A stretch of DNA of 15,266 nt from Rhodobacter sp. (GTDB taxonomy: Bacteria > Pseudomonadota > Alphaproteobacteria > Rhodobacterales > Rhodobacteraceae): the NCBI GenBank assembly GCA_013824045.1, contig PNND01000184.1:1-15266 (forward strand), given 5' to 3'. A program made the position numbers and the translations under genes. Under the pieces are notes generated by a model. That model had not been told where the DNA came from. It saw only the letters and a program-made list of their open reading frames with translations, and did no database searches. Shown here one piece after another: positions 8,109 through 14,676 of the stretch (the stretch's first letter is position 1; each line of letters opens with the position of its first letter).

Positions 8109-8246
8109 ATCCTCTGCACCCTATCTAGGCCGATGCGCAGGAAATTGAAACATTCCCCCACAGGGCCACACGACCGCGTGAAAGGGGCGTTGCAATTCTT
8201 GCCGCAAGCGCGAGCCGGGCGCATGTGGAATGCAGAAGACGCAAAC

Positions 8247-8251
8247 GGAGG
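8247..8251 (+). promoter_or_regulatory. ribosome binding site fixing the response-regulator start
   Basis: GGAGG lies five bases before the ATG at 8257. An in-frame ATG nine codons upstream (8230) lacks a comparable site, and the extra residues would precede the normal start of the receiver domain. The ribA-regulator gap (8109-8256) otherwise shows only an 11-bp palindrome at 8198-8208. Confidence 0.75.
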
Positions 8252-8256
8252 TTCCC

Positions 8257-8943
8257 ATGGGCACCCTGAGAAAGATCCTGCTGGTCGATGATGACGACGA
8301 TCTGCGCGAAGCGCTGAGCGAGCAGTTGGTCATGACCGAAGATTTCGACGTGTTCGAAGCCCGCACCGGGGCCGAGGGGATGGAAAAGGCAAAGGCCGGC
8401 CTTTACGATCTGGTGATCCTCGATGTCGGCCTTCCCGATACCGACGGGCGTGAACTTTGCCGCCGGATGCGCAAGGGTGGCGTCAAATGCCCGGTGCTGA
8501 TGTTGACCGGTCATGATTCGGATGCAGACACCATTCTGGGGCTGGATGCCGGGGCCAATGACTATGTGACGAAGCCTTTTAAGTTTCCGGTGTTGCTTGC
8601 GCGCATCAGGGCCCAATTGCGCCAGCATGAGCAATCCGAAGACGCCATTTTCCAGCTTGGCCCCTATACGTTCAAGCCCGCGCAAAAGATGCTGGTGGAC
8701 GAAAAGGAAAAGAAGATCCGCCTGACGGAAAAAGAAACCAACATTCTCAAGTATTTGTATCGCGCACAGCAAAGCGTGGTGGCGCGGGATGTGCTGCTGC
8801 ATGAGGTGTGGGGATACAATGCGGGCGTTACGACGCACACGCTGGAGACCCACATTTACCGGCTGCGTCAGAAGATTGAGCCCGATCCTTCCAATGCGCG
8901 GCTGCTGGTTACGGAAAGCGGCGGTTACAGACTTGTCGCGTGA
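8257..8943 (+). CDS. cenR: OmpR-family DNA-binding response regulator, CenR-like
   Basis: A 228-residue two-component response regulator. The receiver domain (about 5-120) has the acidic pocket at D11-D13, phospho-acceptor D56 (VILDVGLPD), T84 and K106 (VTKPF). The C-terminal winged-helix domain (about 130-228) contains EKETNILKYL and the recognition-helix region EVWGYNAGVTTHTLETHIYRLRQKIE. That block and the RAQLRQHEQSEDA linker are what I recognise from alphaproteobacterial CenR, a regulator of envelope biogenesis and cell division. The symbol rests on this recall, not on a search. No histidine kinase is adjacent, which fits the orphan location of cenR. It has its own GGAGG site. A possible sRNA gene or long 3' UTR with an intrinsic terminator follows. 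Confidence 0.93.
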   Translation: MGTLRKILLVDDDDDLREALSEQLVMTEDFDVFEARTGAEGMEKAKAGLYDLVILDVGLPDTDGRELCRRMRKGGVKCPVLMLTGHDSDADTILGLDAGANDYVTKPFKFPVLLARIRAQLRQHEQSEDAIFQLGPYTFKPAQKMLVDEKEKKIRLTEKETNILKYLYRAQQSVVARDVLLHEVWGYNAGVTTHTLETHIYRLRQKIEPDPSNARLLVTESGGYRLVA

Positions 8944-8948
8944 CGATC

Positions 8949-8977
8949 TTAAAATCGCCTGATTCACTTCTTATATA
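8949..8977 (+). promoter_or_regulatory. candidate sigma-70 promoter just after the regulator stop codon
   Basis: TTAAAA (8949-8954), a 17-base spacer and TATATA (8972-8977), starting five bases after the stop codon of the response regulator. Predicted transcription start is near 8984, which leads directly into three stem-loops ending in a terminator. A GATTC (GANTC, CcrM methylation motif) lies in the spacer at 8961-8965. The AT-rich block stands out against GC-rich surroundings. The match to consensus is only moderate. Confidence 0.4.
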
Positions 8978-8983
8978 CAATTG

Positions 8984-9085
8984 GATGCGAAATTGATCGC
9001 ACCCAGGATCCCCTTGTCGTGTCGGGGTTATGGCACGGCATCCTCCCTGTTGGACTTGGCCGGGCATCTTGCCCGGCCTTTTTTT
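8984..9085 (+). ncRNA. candidate small RNA (or processed 3' UTR), about 100 nt
   Basis: A non-coding stretch from a predicted start near 8984 to a perfect intrinsic terminator. Three stem-loops can be drawn. Stem 1 is TGCGA (8986-8990) with TCGCA (8997-9001). Stem 2 has outer AGGAT (9005-9009) with ATCCT (9040-9044), stacked directly on GTCGTG (9016-9021) with CACGGC (9034-9039, one G-U pair). Stem 3 is the terminator hairpin (9058-9078). A CCUCCC stretch at 9042-9047 is complementary to Shine-Dalgarno sequences; several Rhodobacter sRNAs, such as the CcsR group, carry CCUCC-type motifs. CCCC (9010-9013) and GGGG (9024-9027) could pair alternatively. The alternative reading is a 3' UTR of the regulator mRNA. 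I see no open frame with a ribosome binding site. The exact 5' end is a guess. Confidence 0.45.
9058..9085 (+). terminator. intrinsic (Rho-independent) terminator
   Basis: A perfect 9-bp GC-rich stem, GGCCGGGCA (9058-9066) and TGCCCGGCC (9070-9078) with a three-base TCT loop, followed at once by seven T residues (9079-9085). It would end plus-strand transcription from the regulator gene and/or the candidate sRNA. There is no A-run on the left side, so it should act in this direction only. Confidence 0.93.
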
Positions 9086-9145
9086 CTGGCCGGGCCGCTT
9101 CATGAAGATGAACACTGGGTTGGCGTCCCGAACGCAAGCAATTCC

Positions 9146-9161
9146 TATACATCAGTATAAT
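9146..9161 (+). promoter_or_regulatory. candidate promoter -10 with overlapping inverted repeat
   Basis: A consensus TATAAT at 9156-9161 overlaps a perfect inverted repeat TATAC-ATCA-GTATA (9146-9159), upstream of the 104-residue secreted-protein gene. A second -10-like TATAAC is at 9194-9199. No good -35 is present for either. The remaining leader (about 9162-9241) can form a TTGGG (9189-9193) / CCCAA (9208-9212) hairpin before the AGGAG site at 9231. A promoter in this stretch is required because a strong terminator precedes it; which hexamer is used is uncertain. Confidence 0.35.
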
Positions 9162-9241
9162 AAATCTTCTTAGCGGTTCAGTGGCACCTTGGGTATAACG
9201 CCCATCGCCCAAATGAAACGGGCCAGTTTTAGGAGAGTAAC

Positions 9242-9556
9242 ATGCGTATTGGCTTTGCGGCCCTGTTTGCCGGAGTGATGGCGTCCCCTGCTTTGGCCGA
9301 AGACCTTGTCTTCACTCTGGTCAATGACAGTTCCTACACCATCGTAGAGATGAACGTATCGCCGGTGGACGAAGAGCTTTGGGGTGAGAACATCCTGACC
9401 GTCGACTCGGTTGCACCCGGCGTTTCCGGCGACGTGACCATCGCCGATGGACTGGACGTCTGCGATTACGACCTGCGCTTTGTCACCGAAGAGGGGATCG
9501 AAGCGACGCAGCAACAGAACCTGTGCGAGATCAACACCTTCACGATCAACGACTGA
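9242..9556 (+). CDS. small secreted protein of unknown function, two cysteines
   Basis: A 104-residue protein with a clear N-terminal signal peptide: hydrophobic residues about 3-18 and an ALA-E cleavage site after residue 19, giving an acidic mature protein of about 85 residues. The mature part contains NDSSYTIVEMNVSP, ELWGENIL, CDYDLRF and two cysteines, C74 and C95, that could form a disulfide in the periplasm. I recognise the general pattern (an aromatic, WG-containing N-terminal half followed by an acidic C-x-YDLR segment) from small hypothetical exported proteins of Rhodobacteraceae, but know no assigned function. An AGGAGAG ribosome binding site ends four bases before the ATG. The gene is monocistronic by position: a terminator lies upstream and xth is 116 bp downstream. 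Its stop codon begins a 15-bp tandem repeat. Confidence 0.85.
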   Translation: MRIGFAALFAGVMASPALAEDLVFTLVNDSSYTIVEMNVSPVDEELWGENILTVDSVAPGVSGDVTIADGLDVCDYDLRFVTEEGIEATQQQNLCEINTFTIND

Positions 9557-9598
9557 TCTGGCAACGATTGATCCGGCAAGGGCTGATCCGTCGATGAC
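9554..9598 (+). repeat. three imperfect 15-bp tandem repeats spanning the stop codon
   Basis: Units at 9554, 9569 and 9584: TGATCTGGCAACGAT, TGATCCGGCAAGGGC and TGATCCGTCGATGAC. The period is exactly 15 bp, so each unit begins with a TGA in frame with the upstream gene; the first is its stop codon. The CAACGA core also occurs at 9547-9552 inside the last codons, suggesting a decayed fourth unit. The rest of the gap to xth (9599-9672) contains an imperfect GGACGG/CCGTCC hairpin around 9623-9650 but no T-tract, so I see no intrinsic terminator there. Confidence 0.7.
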
Positions 9599-9672
9599 GG
9601 GTCGCCCGGCCTCTTGAGCCTGCGGACGGTCGGCCCTAGGGTCCGCCGTCCCCAACTGCCGGAGCCCGCGCC

Positions 9673-10461
9673 ATGACCTTTACCCTTGCCACATGGAACA
9701 TTAATTCCGTCCGCCTTCGCGAGGGGCTGGTGGCGCGGCTTATGACTGAGGAGGCGCCCGATATCCTGTGCCTGCAGGAGTGCAAAAGCCCGGTGGAGAA
9801 GATCCCGGTCGATCAGTTTCAGGCGCTTGGATACACCCACATGGTGGCGCGGGGGCAGAAGGGATACAACGGCGTGGCTATCCTGTCCAAGCTGCCCTTG
9901 CAGGATGCGGGAGGCGAGGATTTCGCGGCACTTGGCCATGCCCGCCACGTGGCGGCACGGCTGGAAAACGGGGTGGTGATCCACAACTGCTATGTCCCGG
10001 CAGGGGGCGATATTCCCGATCGTGAGCAGAATGAGAAATTCGGCCAGAAGCTGGATTACCTGACGCAGATGCGCGACCGGTTTCACGCCGACAAACCGCA
10101 GCGATCCATCCTTGTGGGCGATCTGAACATCGCTCCGCGGGAGGATGACGTGTGGTCGCACAAGCAACTGCTGAAGATCGTCAGCCATACGCCCATCGAG
10201 GTGGAGCATCTGGCCCAGACGCAGGAGGCGGGGGCTTGGGTCGATGTCACACGGCAAGACATCCCGCAGGGGCTGCTCTATTCGTGGTGGTCCTACCGTG
10301 CGGCGGATTGGGATGCAGCGGACAAGGGGCGCAGGCTGGATCATATCTGGGCCACGCCCGACATTTCCAATGCAGGCCATGGCAGCCGCATCCTGCGGCC
10401 CTGCCGGGGGTGGGAACAGCCGTCGGATCATGTGCCGGTCTTTGCCAGTTTCGATCTGTGA
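9673..10461 (+). CDS. xth: exodeoxyribonuclease III (AP endonuclease, EEP family)
   Basis: DNA repair enzyme that incises abasic sites and removes 3' blocking groups and 3' nucleotides from duplex DNA. At 262 residues it has the full set of ExoIII/APE1 motifs: N9 (TWNIN), E36 in LQECK for metal binding, GYNGVAI at 64-70, Y107, D150 and N152 in GDLNIAP, YSWWSYR at 203-209, D223 in RRLDHIW, and the catalytic D252-H253 in PSDHVPV. Length and motif order match the bacterial family. A GGAG site lies eight bases before the ATG. It is followed after 60 bp by the Lys1-type gene on the same strand, with no terminator seen between them. Confidence 0.96.
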   Translation: MTFTLATWNINSVRLREGLVARLMTEEAPDILCLQECKSPVEKIPVDQFQALGYTHMVARGQKGYNGVAILSKLPLQDAGGEDFAALGHARHVAARLENGVVIHNCYVPAGGDIPDREQNEKFGQKLDYLTQMRDRFHADKPQRSILVGDLNIAPREDDVWSHKQLLKIVSHTPIEVEHLAQTQEAGAWVDVTRQDIPQGLLYSWWSYRAADWDAADKGRRLDHIWATPDISNAGHGSRILRPCRGWEQPSDHVPVFASFDL

Positions 10462-10521
10462 TCCCCTTTTCCCGACGGCCCGATCTGATAGGGCTGCGGG
10501 GCAGATTTTGGGAGGCATGCG

Positions 10522-11571
10522 ATGACGCATCTCTGGGTCCGGGCCGAACAGCGCCCGAACGAGGAACGGGTGGGGCTGACGCCCGAAGGCGCGGCGGCGC
10601 TGATCCGAGCCGGTATCCGCGTGACGGTGGAACAGTCCTCCGTCCGGGCGATCCCGATTGACGGTTATCGCGAAGCGGGCTGCGAGATCGCGGCGGAAAA
10701 CCTGTGGCCGCAGGCGCCGGGTGACGCGATCATCTTCGGGCTGAAGGAACTGCCCGAGGATGGCACGGCCCTGACCCATCGCCACATCATGTTCGGCCAT
10801 GCCTACAAGGGGCAGCCGGCGGGGCGTGAACTGCTGAAGCGGTTCAAGGCCGGAGGCGGCACGCTCTATGATCTGGAGTATCTGGTGGATGAGACCGGGC
10901 GGCGCGTGGCGGCGTTCGGCTATTGGGCGGGCTTTGCCGGGGCGGCGGTTGCCCTGAAATGCTGGGCCGCGCAGCAGCGCGGCGGGATTGCCGGACCGGT
11001 GGCGAAGTACCCCGGCCGGGCGGAGTTGATCGCCGATCTGGAGCGGGAACTGGCCGGGATGAACCGCCCGCGCGCCATCGTGATCGGCGCGCTGGGGCGG
11101 GTTGGCACCGGGGCATCCGACCTGTGCGCTGCGATGGACGTGGCGGTGACGAAATGGGACATGGCCGAGACCGCCAGCGGCGGGCCTTTCCCCGAGGTGT
11201 TGCAGCATGAGATTTTCCTGAACTGCATCCTCGCCCGGCCCGGCTGCCCGGTCTTTGTGCCGGCCAGCGCCAAGACGGATGCGCGCAAGCTGACCGTGAT
11301 CGGGGATATCGCCTGTGATCCGACATCCGATTTCTCGCCCATCAAGGTCTATGACCGCGCCACCGATTGGGATGCGCCCGCGCTGCGCGTGCATGACGCT
11401 CCGCCGCTGGATGTGACCGCGATCGACAACCTGCCGTCGCTGCTGCCGGTGGAATCGAGCGAGGATTATGCGGCGCAGCTGTTGCCAAGCCTGCTGACGC
11501 TGCGCGATTTGCAATCGGGTGTCTGGAGGCGCGCAAAGGCGGAATACGACCGGCATATCGCCGGGTTGTGA
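10522..11571 (+). CDS. saccharopine dehydrogenase (lysine-forming), Lys1/LKR type
   Basis: Homologue of yeast Lys1 and of the lysine-ketoglutarate reductase domain of LKR/SDH. It interconverts lysine plus 2-oxoglutarate and saccharopine with a nicotinamide cofactor. The 349-residue protein keeps the Lys1 landmarks: RAEQRPNEERVGLTP at the N-terminus, catalytic K75 (FGLKELPE) and H93 (FGHAYKGQ), GTLYDLEYL then GRRVAAFGYWAGFAGAA around 113-142, the nucleotide-binding VIGALGRVGTGA at 187-198, KWDMAETASGGPF at 211-223 and the C-terminal DNLPSLLPVESS. The sequence is strikingly close to the fungal enzyme along its whole length. The next gene is the Lys9-type partner, so together they make a split LKR/SDH. 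In Rhodobacterales this route has been described for lysine catabolism, which is the likely direction here. A GGGAGG site precedes the ATG by six bases. Confidence 0.93.
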   Translation: MTHLWVRAEQRPNEERVGLTPEGAAALIRAGIRVTVEQSSVRAIPIDGYREAGCEIAAENLWPQAPGDAIIFGLKELPEDGTALTHRHIMFGHAYKGQPAGRELLKRFKAGGGTLYDLEYLVDETGRRVAAFGYWAGFAGAAVALKCWAAQQRGGIAGPVAKYPGRAELIADLERELAGMNRPRAIVIGALGRVGTGASDLCAAMDVAVTKWDMAETASGGPFPEVLQHEIFLNCILARPGCPVFVPASAKTDARKLTVIGDIACDPTSDFSPIKVYDRATDWDAPALRVHDAPPLDVTAIDNLPSLLPVESSEDYAAQLLPSLLTLRDLQSGVWRRAKAEYDRHIAGL

Positions 11572-11579
11572 CGGTTTGA

Positions 11580-11630
11580 GGCAAATTCCTTCTGAAGGAA
11601 TTTGCCAAAAATCTTCTGAAGATTTTTGGC
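11580..11630. repeat. two interlocked perfect 27-bp palindromes between the Lys1- and Lys9-type genes
   Basis: Palindrome A (11580-11606) has arms GGCAAATTCCTTC and GAAGGAATTTGCC around a central T. Palindrome B (11604-11630) has arms GCCAAAAATCTTC and GAAGATTTTTGGC around a central T. Both are perfect, have 13-base arms and the same CTTCTGAAG core, and share GCC at 11604-11606, so one strand cannot form both complete hairpins. The element begins eight bases after the Lys1-type stop and ends 18 bases before the Lys9-type ribosome binding site. It is AT-rich relative to its surroundings. It could be a dispersed extragenic palindrome, a terminator/attenuator or an mRNA-stability element. There is no free T-tract after hairpin B, so a normal intrinsic terminator is doubtful. 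Confidence 0.85.
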
Positions 11631-11660
11631 GGGACACTGTCTCGCAGCGGAGGGAAAGAA

Positions 11661-12806
11661 ATGACGATCCATTGGTGCGGCACCGGCCTTTCGTCGGTTC
11701 CCGGTTTGCGGCGGCTGATCGAGGGCGGGCACAAGGTGGTGGTGTGGAACCGCACCGTTGAGAAGGCACGCGAGGCGGTGGGTGACCTAACACAGGACAT
11801 CCGCGCCTATAGCCTGCCTGCGCTGACGGCGGCCTTGCAGCCGAGGGATGTGGCCATTTCCATGCTGCCTGCCGATCAGCATGTTGGGATTGCTGCGGTC
11901 TGTCTGGAAAAGGCCGCGCATTTCGTTTCTTCCAGTTACATCGCGCCGGAAATGCGGGCGCTGGACGGGGCGTTTCGCGACAAGGGGCTGTGTTCGGTCA
12001 ATGAGGTGGGGCTGGACCCCGGCATCGACCATCTGATGGCGCATGACCTTGTCGCGCGCTATCGCGCATCCCCGGCCTATGACGTGAAGAACATCCTTTC
12101 CTTCACCTCGTATTGCGGCGGCGTGCCCAAGATCGCCAACGCCTTCCGCTACAAGTTTTCATGGTCGCCGCTGGGCGTGCTCAAGGCGTTGCGGTCGCCG
12201 TCACGGTCCTTGCGGAATTTCAGCGAGCTGCGGGTGAACCGGCCTTGGGACGCGATCACCGCTTATGACGCGCCGCTGCCAAGCCCCGAAAGTTTCGAGG
12301 TTTACCCCAACCGCGACAGCTATCCCTTCATGGAGGATTACCGGTTCGACAAGGACTGGCAGGTGCGCGATTTCGTGCGCGGCACCATCCGCCTGAACGG
12401 CTGGGCCGAGGCATGGGGGCCGGTGTTCCGCGAGATCGAAACGCTGCAGGGCCCGGCGGGCGATGCGCGGCTGGCCGAGATGGCGGCGCAGTTCTGGGCC
12501 GAGAATTCCTATGACGACGGCGAACCGGACCGGGTGGTGCTGTTTGTCTCGCTCAAGGCCGAACGCGATGGCGTGGTGGTCTGGCATGAGGAATGGGCGA
12601 TGGATGCCTGGGGCGATGCGCGCGGCACGGCCATGGGGCGGCTGGTATCGGTGCCCGTTTCGCTGGCTGTCGAATCGGTTCTGGCGCGGGAAATTCCTGC
12701 GGGCGTCCATGCCGCGCCGCATGATCCCCTGCTGATCGACAAATGGATGGGGCAGATCGACGGTCTGGCGCAATATCTGGAACGGGTGGACCATCTGGCG
12801 AAGTGA
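11661..12806 (+). CDS. saccharopine dehydrogenase (glutamate-forming), Lys9/SDH type
   Basis: Homologue of yeast Lys9 and of the SDH domain of LKR/SDH. It oxidises saccharopine to 2-aminoadipate 6-semialdehyde plus glutamate, or runs in reverse. The 381-residue protein has an N-terminal Rossmann fold (IHWCGTGLSSVPG, then a beta strand ending VVVWNRT). Family signatures follow: NEVGLDPGIDHLMAH near 114-128, SYCGGVPK and FRYKFSWSPLGVLKALRSP around 150-180, and EVYPNRDSYPFMEDY near 213-228. It is shorter than the 446-residue fungal enzyme. The start follows GGAGGG (11649-11654) by six bases. It lies 89 bp after the Lys1-type gene, separated by a double palindrome, and probably works with it in lysine breakdown. 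Semialdehyde dehydrogenase, the next step, is not encoded in this window. Confidence 0.92.
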   Translation: MTIHWCGTGLSSVPGLRRLIEGGHKVVVWNRTVEKAREAVGDLTQDIRAYSLPALTAALQPRDVAISMLPADQHVGIAAVCLEKAAHFVSSSYIAPEMRALDGAFRDKGLCSVNEVGLDPGIDHLMAHDLVARYRASPAYDVKNILSFTSYCGGVPKIANAFRYKFSWSPLGVLKALRSPSRSLRNFSELRVNRPWDAITAYDAPLPSPESFEVYPNRDSYPFMEDYRFDKDWQVRDFVRGTIRLNGWAEAWGPVFREIETLQGPAGDARLAEMAAQFWAENSYDDGEPDRVVLFVSLKAERDGVVVWHEEWAMDAWGDARGTAMGRLVSVPVSLAVESVLAREIPAGVHAAPHDPLLIDKWMGQIDGLAQYLERVDHLAK

Positions 12807-12815
12807 TCTCTGCTC

Positions 12816-12841
12816 GGGCGGTTGTGACGTGACAGCCGCCC
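12816..12841 (+). other. strong hairpin after the Lys9-type gene
   Basis: A 10-bp stem GGGCGGTTGT (12816-12825) and ACAGCCGCCC (12832-12841) with one G-U pair in RNA and a six-base GACGTG loop, starting nine bases after the stop codon. No T-tract follows, so it is not a standard terminator; it may protect the mRNA 3' end or aid Rho-dependent termination. The rest of the 116-bp gap (12842-12922) shows no further feature I can support. Confidence 0.5.
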
Positions 12842-12922
12842 CCCGGCGCGGGTAGACTGCAGGCCAAGATCCGGACAACAGCCGGACATATCCCAGATTG
12901 GGCAGCAGGATACGGGCGAGGC

Positions 12923-14647
12923 ATGGCCGTCATCACAGGTGACAGACCGACAGGGTCATTTGGCAACCGCCTTGCCGTGTGGCGGGCAGGTTTTGCACGG
13001 CCCGCGTTGGCCTTCCGGTCGCAGCCGGAACCGCGCTCCATCGGGTTGTTTGCGCGCGGCCGCCAGATCGTGGCGGGTAATTTTCTCTTTGCGGGCAAGC
13101 TTGTGCAAGCTCCGGGCGCGGCGCTTTGGGACGTGACGGCCCCTGATCCCGCCTTTGCCGCCGAGGCGCATGGCTTTGTCTGGCTTGACGATCTTGCCGC
13201 CTATGGCGATAGCGCAGCACGCCAGCGGGCGCGAGACTGGACCTATGGCTGGATCGCGCGCTTTGGCCGGGGGCAAGGGCCGGGCTGGACGCCCGATCTG
13301 ACCGGGCGGCGGCTGATCCGCTGGGTGAACCATGCCGTGCTGATCCTGCAAGGCAGCGACAAGGCGCAGTCGGATGCCTATTTCCGGGCGCTGACGGTGC
13401 AGACCCACTACCTTGCCCGGCGCTGGACCCGCGCCGCATCCGGCTTGCCCCGGTTCGAGGCGCTGACCGGGCTGATCGTTGCCGCGCTGGCGTTGGAGGG
13501 GAAGGCCGCACTGGTGGGGGCCGCCATCACCGCGCTGGCCCGCGACTGCCAGCGCGAGGTGGATGCCGGGGGCGGCATTCCCACCCGCAACCCCGAGGAT
13601 TTGCTGGAGGTTTTCACCCTGCTGAACTGGGCGGCGCAGGCCCTGGCCGAATCGGACAGGGCGGTGCCGATTGAGGTGACGCATGCCATCGGCCGGATCG
13701 CGCCCACCCTGCGCGCATTGCGCCACGCCGATGGGGGCCTTGCGCGGTTTCACGGGGGTGGGCGCGGGATCGAAGGGCGGCTCGATGCGGCGCTGGCGGC
13801 ATCCGGCGTGCGCGGTGGCAGCGGGGGTGGGCTTCCGGCGATGGGCTTTGTACGGCTGGCCTCTGGCCGGACGACGGTGATCGTCGATGCGGCATCCCCG
13901 CCCGATGCGGGCGCAGGGGGTGAGGCGCATGCCTCTACCTTGGCCTTCGAGATGACCTCGGGCCGCCGCCCGCTGATCGTGAGCAGCGGGTCAGGCCTGC
14001 CCTTTGGCGAGGATTGGCAACTGGCCGGGCGCGCAACGGCATCGCATTCCACCCTGTCACTGGACGGGTCATCCTCATCGCGGCTGGGCAAGGGCGGCGC
14101 TGAATTCGCGACCCGCGCGCCGGTGACGGCGCTGCAAATGGCGCAGGACAGCAATGGCCATCATCTGTCGCTGGCGCATGGCGGCTGGCAGGGTAGCCAC
14201 GGGCTGACCCATGCGCGGATCCTGACGCTGGATACGCAGGGCCGCCGCCTGACCGGGACGGACCTGCTGGAGGCGCGCAGCCCCGGTGACCGCAAACGTG
14301 TGGCGGCCATTCTGGCGCAGAGCCCCGAAGGCATCGGGTTTGCCATCCGCTTTCATCTGCATCCGGATGTGGATGTGGCGCTGGATATGGGCGGAAACGC
14401 CGTTTCCATGGCCCTGAAATCGGGCGAGATCTGGGTGTTCCGCCATGACGGGATTGCAAAACTGACGCTTGATCCATCGGTTTATCTGGAAAAAGGGCGT
14501 TTGCAGCCACGTGCGACAAAACAGATCGTCCTTTCCGCGCCTGCGGGCAGCTTTGAAACCCGGATCGGCTGGACCTTGGCCAAGGCACAGGATACTCCGC
14601 TGGCCATCCGCGATCTGGACCGCGAGGAATTGTCGGTTCCGGACTGA
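12923..14647 (+). CDS. heparinase II/III family protein
   Basis: A 574-residue protein with the two-part architecture of heparinase II/III-like polysaccharide lyases: an all-helical N-terminal region (about 90-290, with [30 protein letters not shown] and [10 protein letters not shown] blocks) and a C-terminal beta-sheet domain. The C-terminal domain carries [10 protein letters not shown] (H336), [11 protein letters not shown] and [12 protein letters not shown] (H375), the conserved histidine-containing blocks of the family. No signal peptide is evident, although the true lyases act on extracellular glycans. Its substrate and actual activity are unknown. This gene class is often found directly upstream of purH in alphaproteobacteria, as here. 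The ATG at 12923 has only a poorly spaced GAGG (one base away). No other in-frame ATG/GTG upstream looks better, so the start is the least certain part. Confidence 0.88.
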   Translation: MAVITGDRPTGSFGNRLAVWRAGFARPALAFRSQPEPRSIGLFARGRQIVAGNFLFAGKLVQAPGAALWDVTAPDPAFAAEAHGFVWLDDLAAYGDSAARQRARDWTYGWIARFGRGQGPGWTPDLTGRRLIRWVNHAVLILQGSDKAQSDAYFRALTVQTHYLARRWTRAASGLPRFEALTGLIVAALALEGKAALVGAAITALARDCQREVDAGGGIPTRNPEDLLEVFTLLNWAAQALAESDRAVPIEVTHAIGRIAPTLRALRHADGGLARFHGGGRGIEGRLDAALAASGVRGGSGGGLPAMGFVRLASGRTTVIVDAASPPDAGAGGEAHASTLAFEMTSGRRPLIVSSGSGLPFGEDWQLAGRATASHSTLSLDGSSSSRLGKGGAEFATRAPVTALQMAQDSNGHHLSLAHGGWQGSHGLTHARILTLDTQGRRLTGTDLLEARSPGDRKRVAAILAQSPEGIGFAIRFHLHPDVDVALDMGGNAVSMALKSGEIWVFRHDGIAKLTLDPSVYLEKGRLQPRATKQIVLSAPAGSFETRIGWTLAKAQDTPLAIRDLDREELSVPD

Positions 14648-14676
14648 CTGTATCCGTTACCCCGGGGGTTCTGCCC

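Noticed and set aside
8122..8150. Minus-strand TTTCAA-N17-TAGATA as a ribA promoter
   Set aside because: Only three of six bases match in each hexamer, and the start would fall on the ribosome binding site, leaving almost no leader.
8198..8208. CTTGCCGCAAG palindrome upstream of the response regulator
   Set aside because: Short (5-bp arms), GC-rich and not associated with a promoter or known operator pattern I can name.
9466..11793. Long minus-strand open frame (775 codons) across the secreted protein, xth and the Lys1-type gene
   Set aside because: It spans several well-supported opposite-strand genes and intergenic gaps, with Arg/Pro/His-rich translation typical of antisense frames.
12829..12858. 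GTGACA-N18-TAGACT as a promoter for the heparinase-purH genes
   Set aside because: Weak match, and the proposed -35 lies within the 12816-12841 hairpin; not strong enough to annotate.
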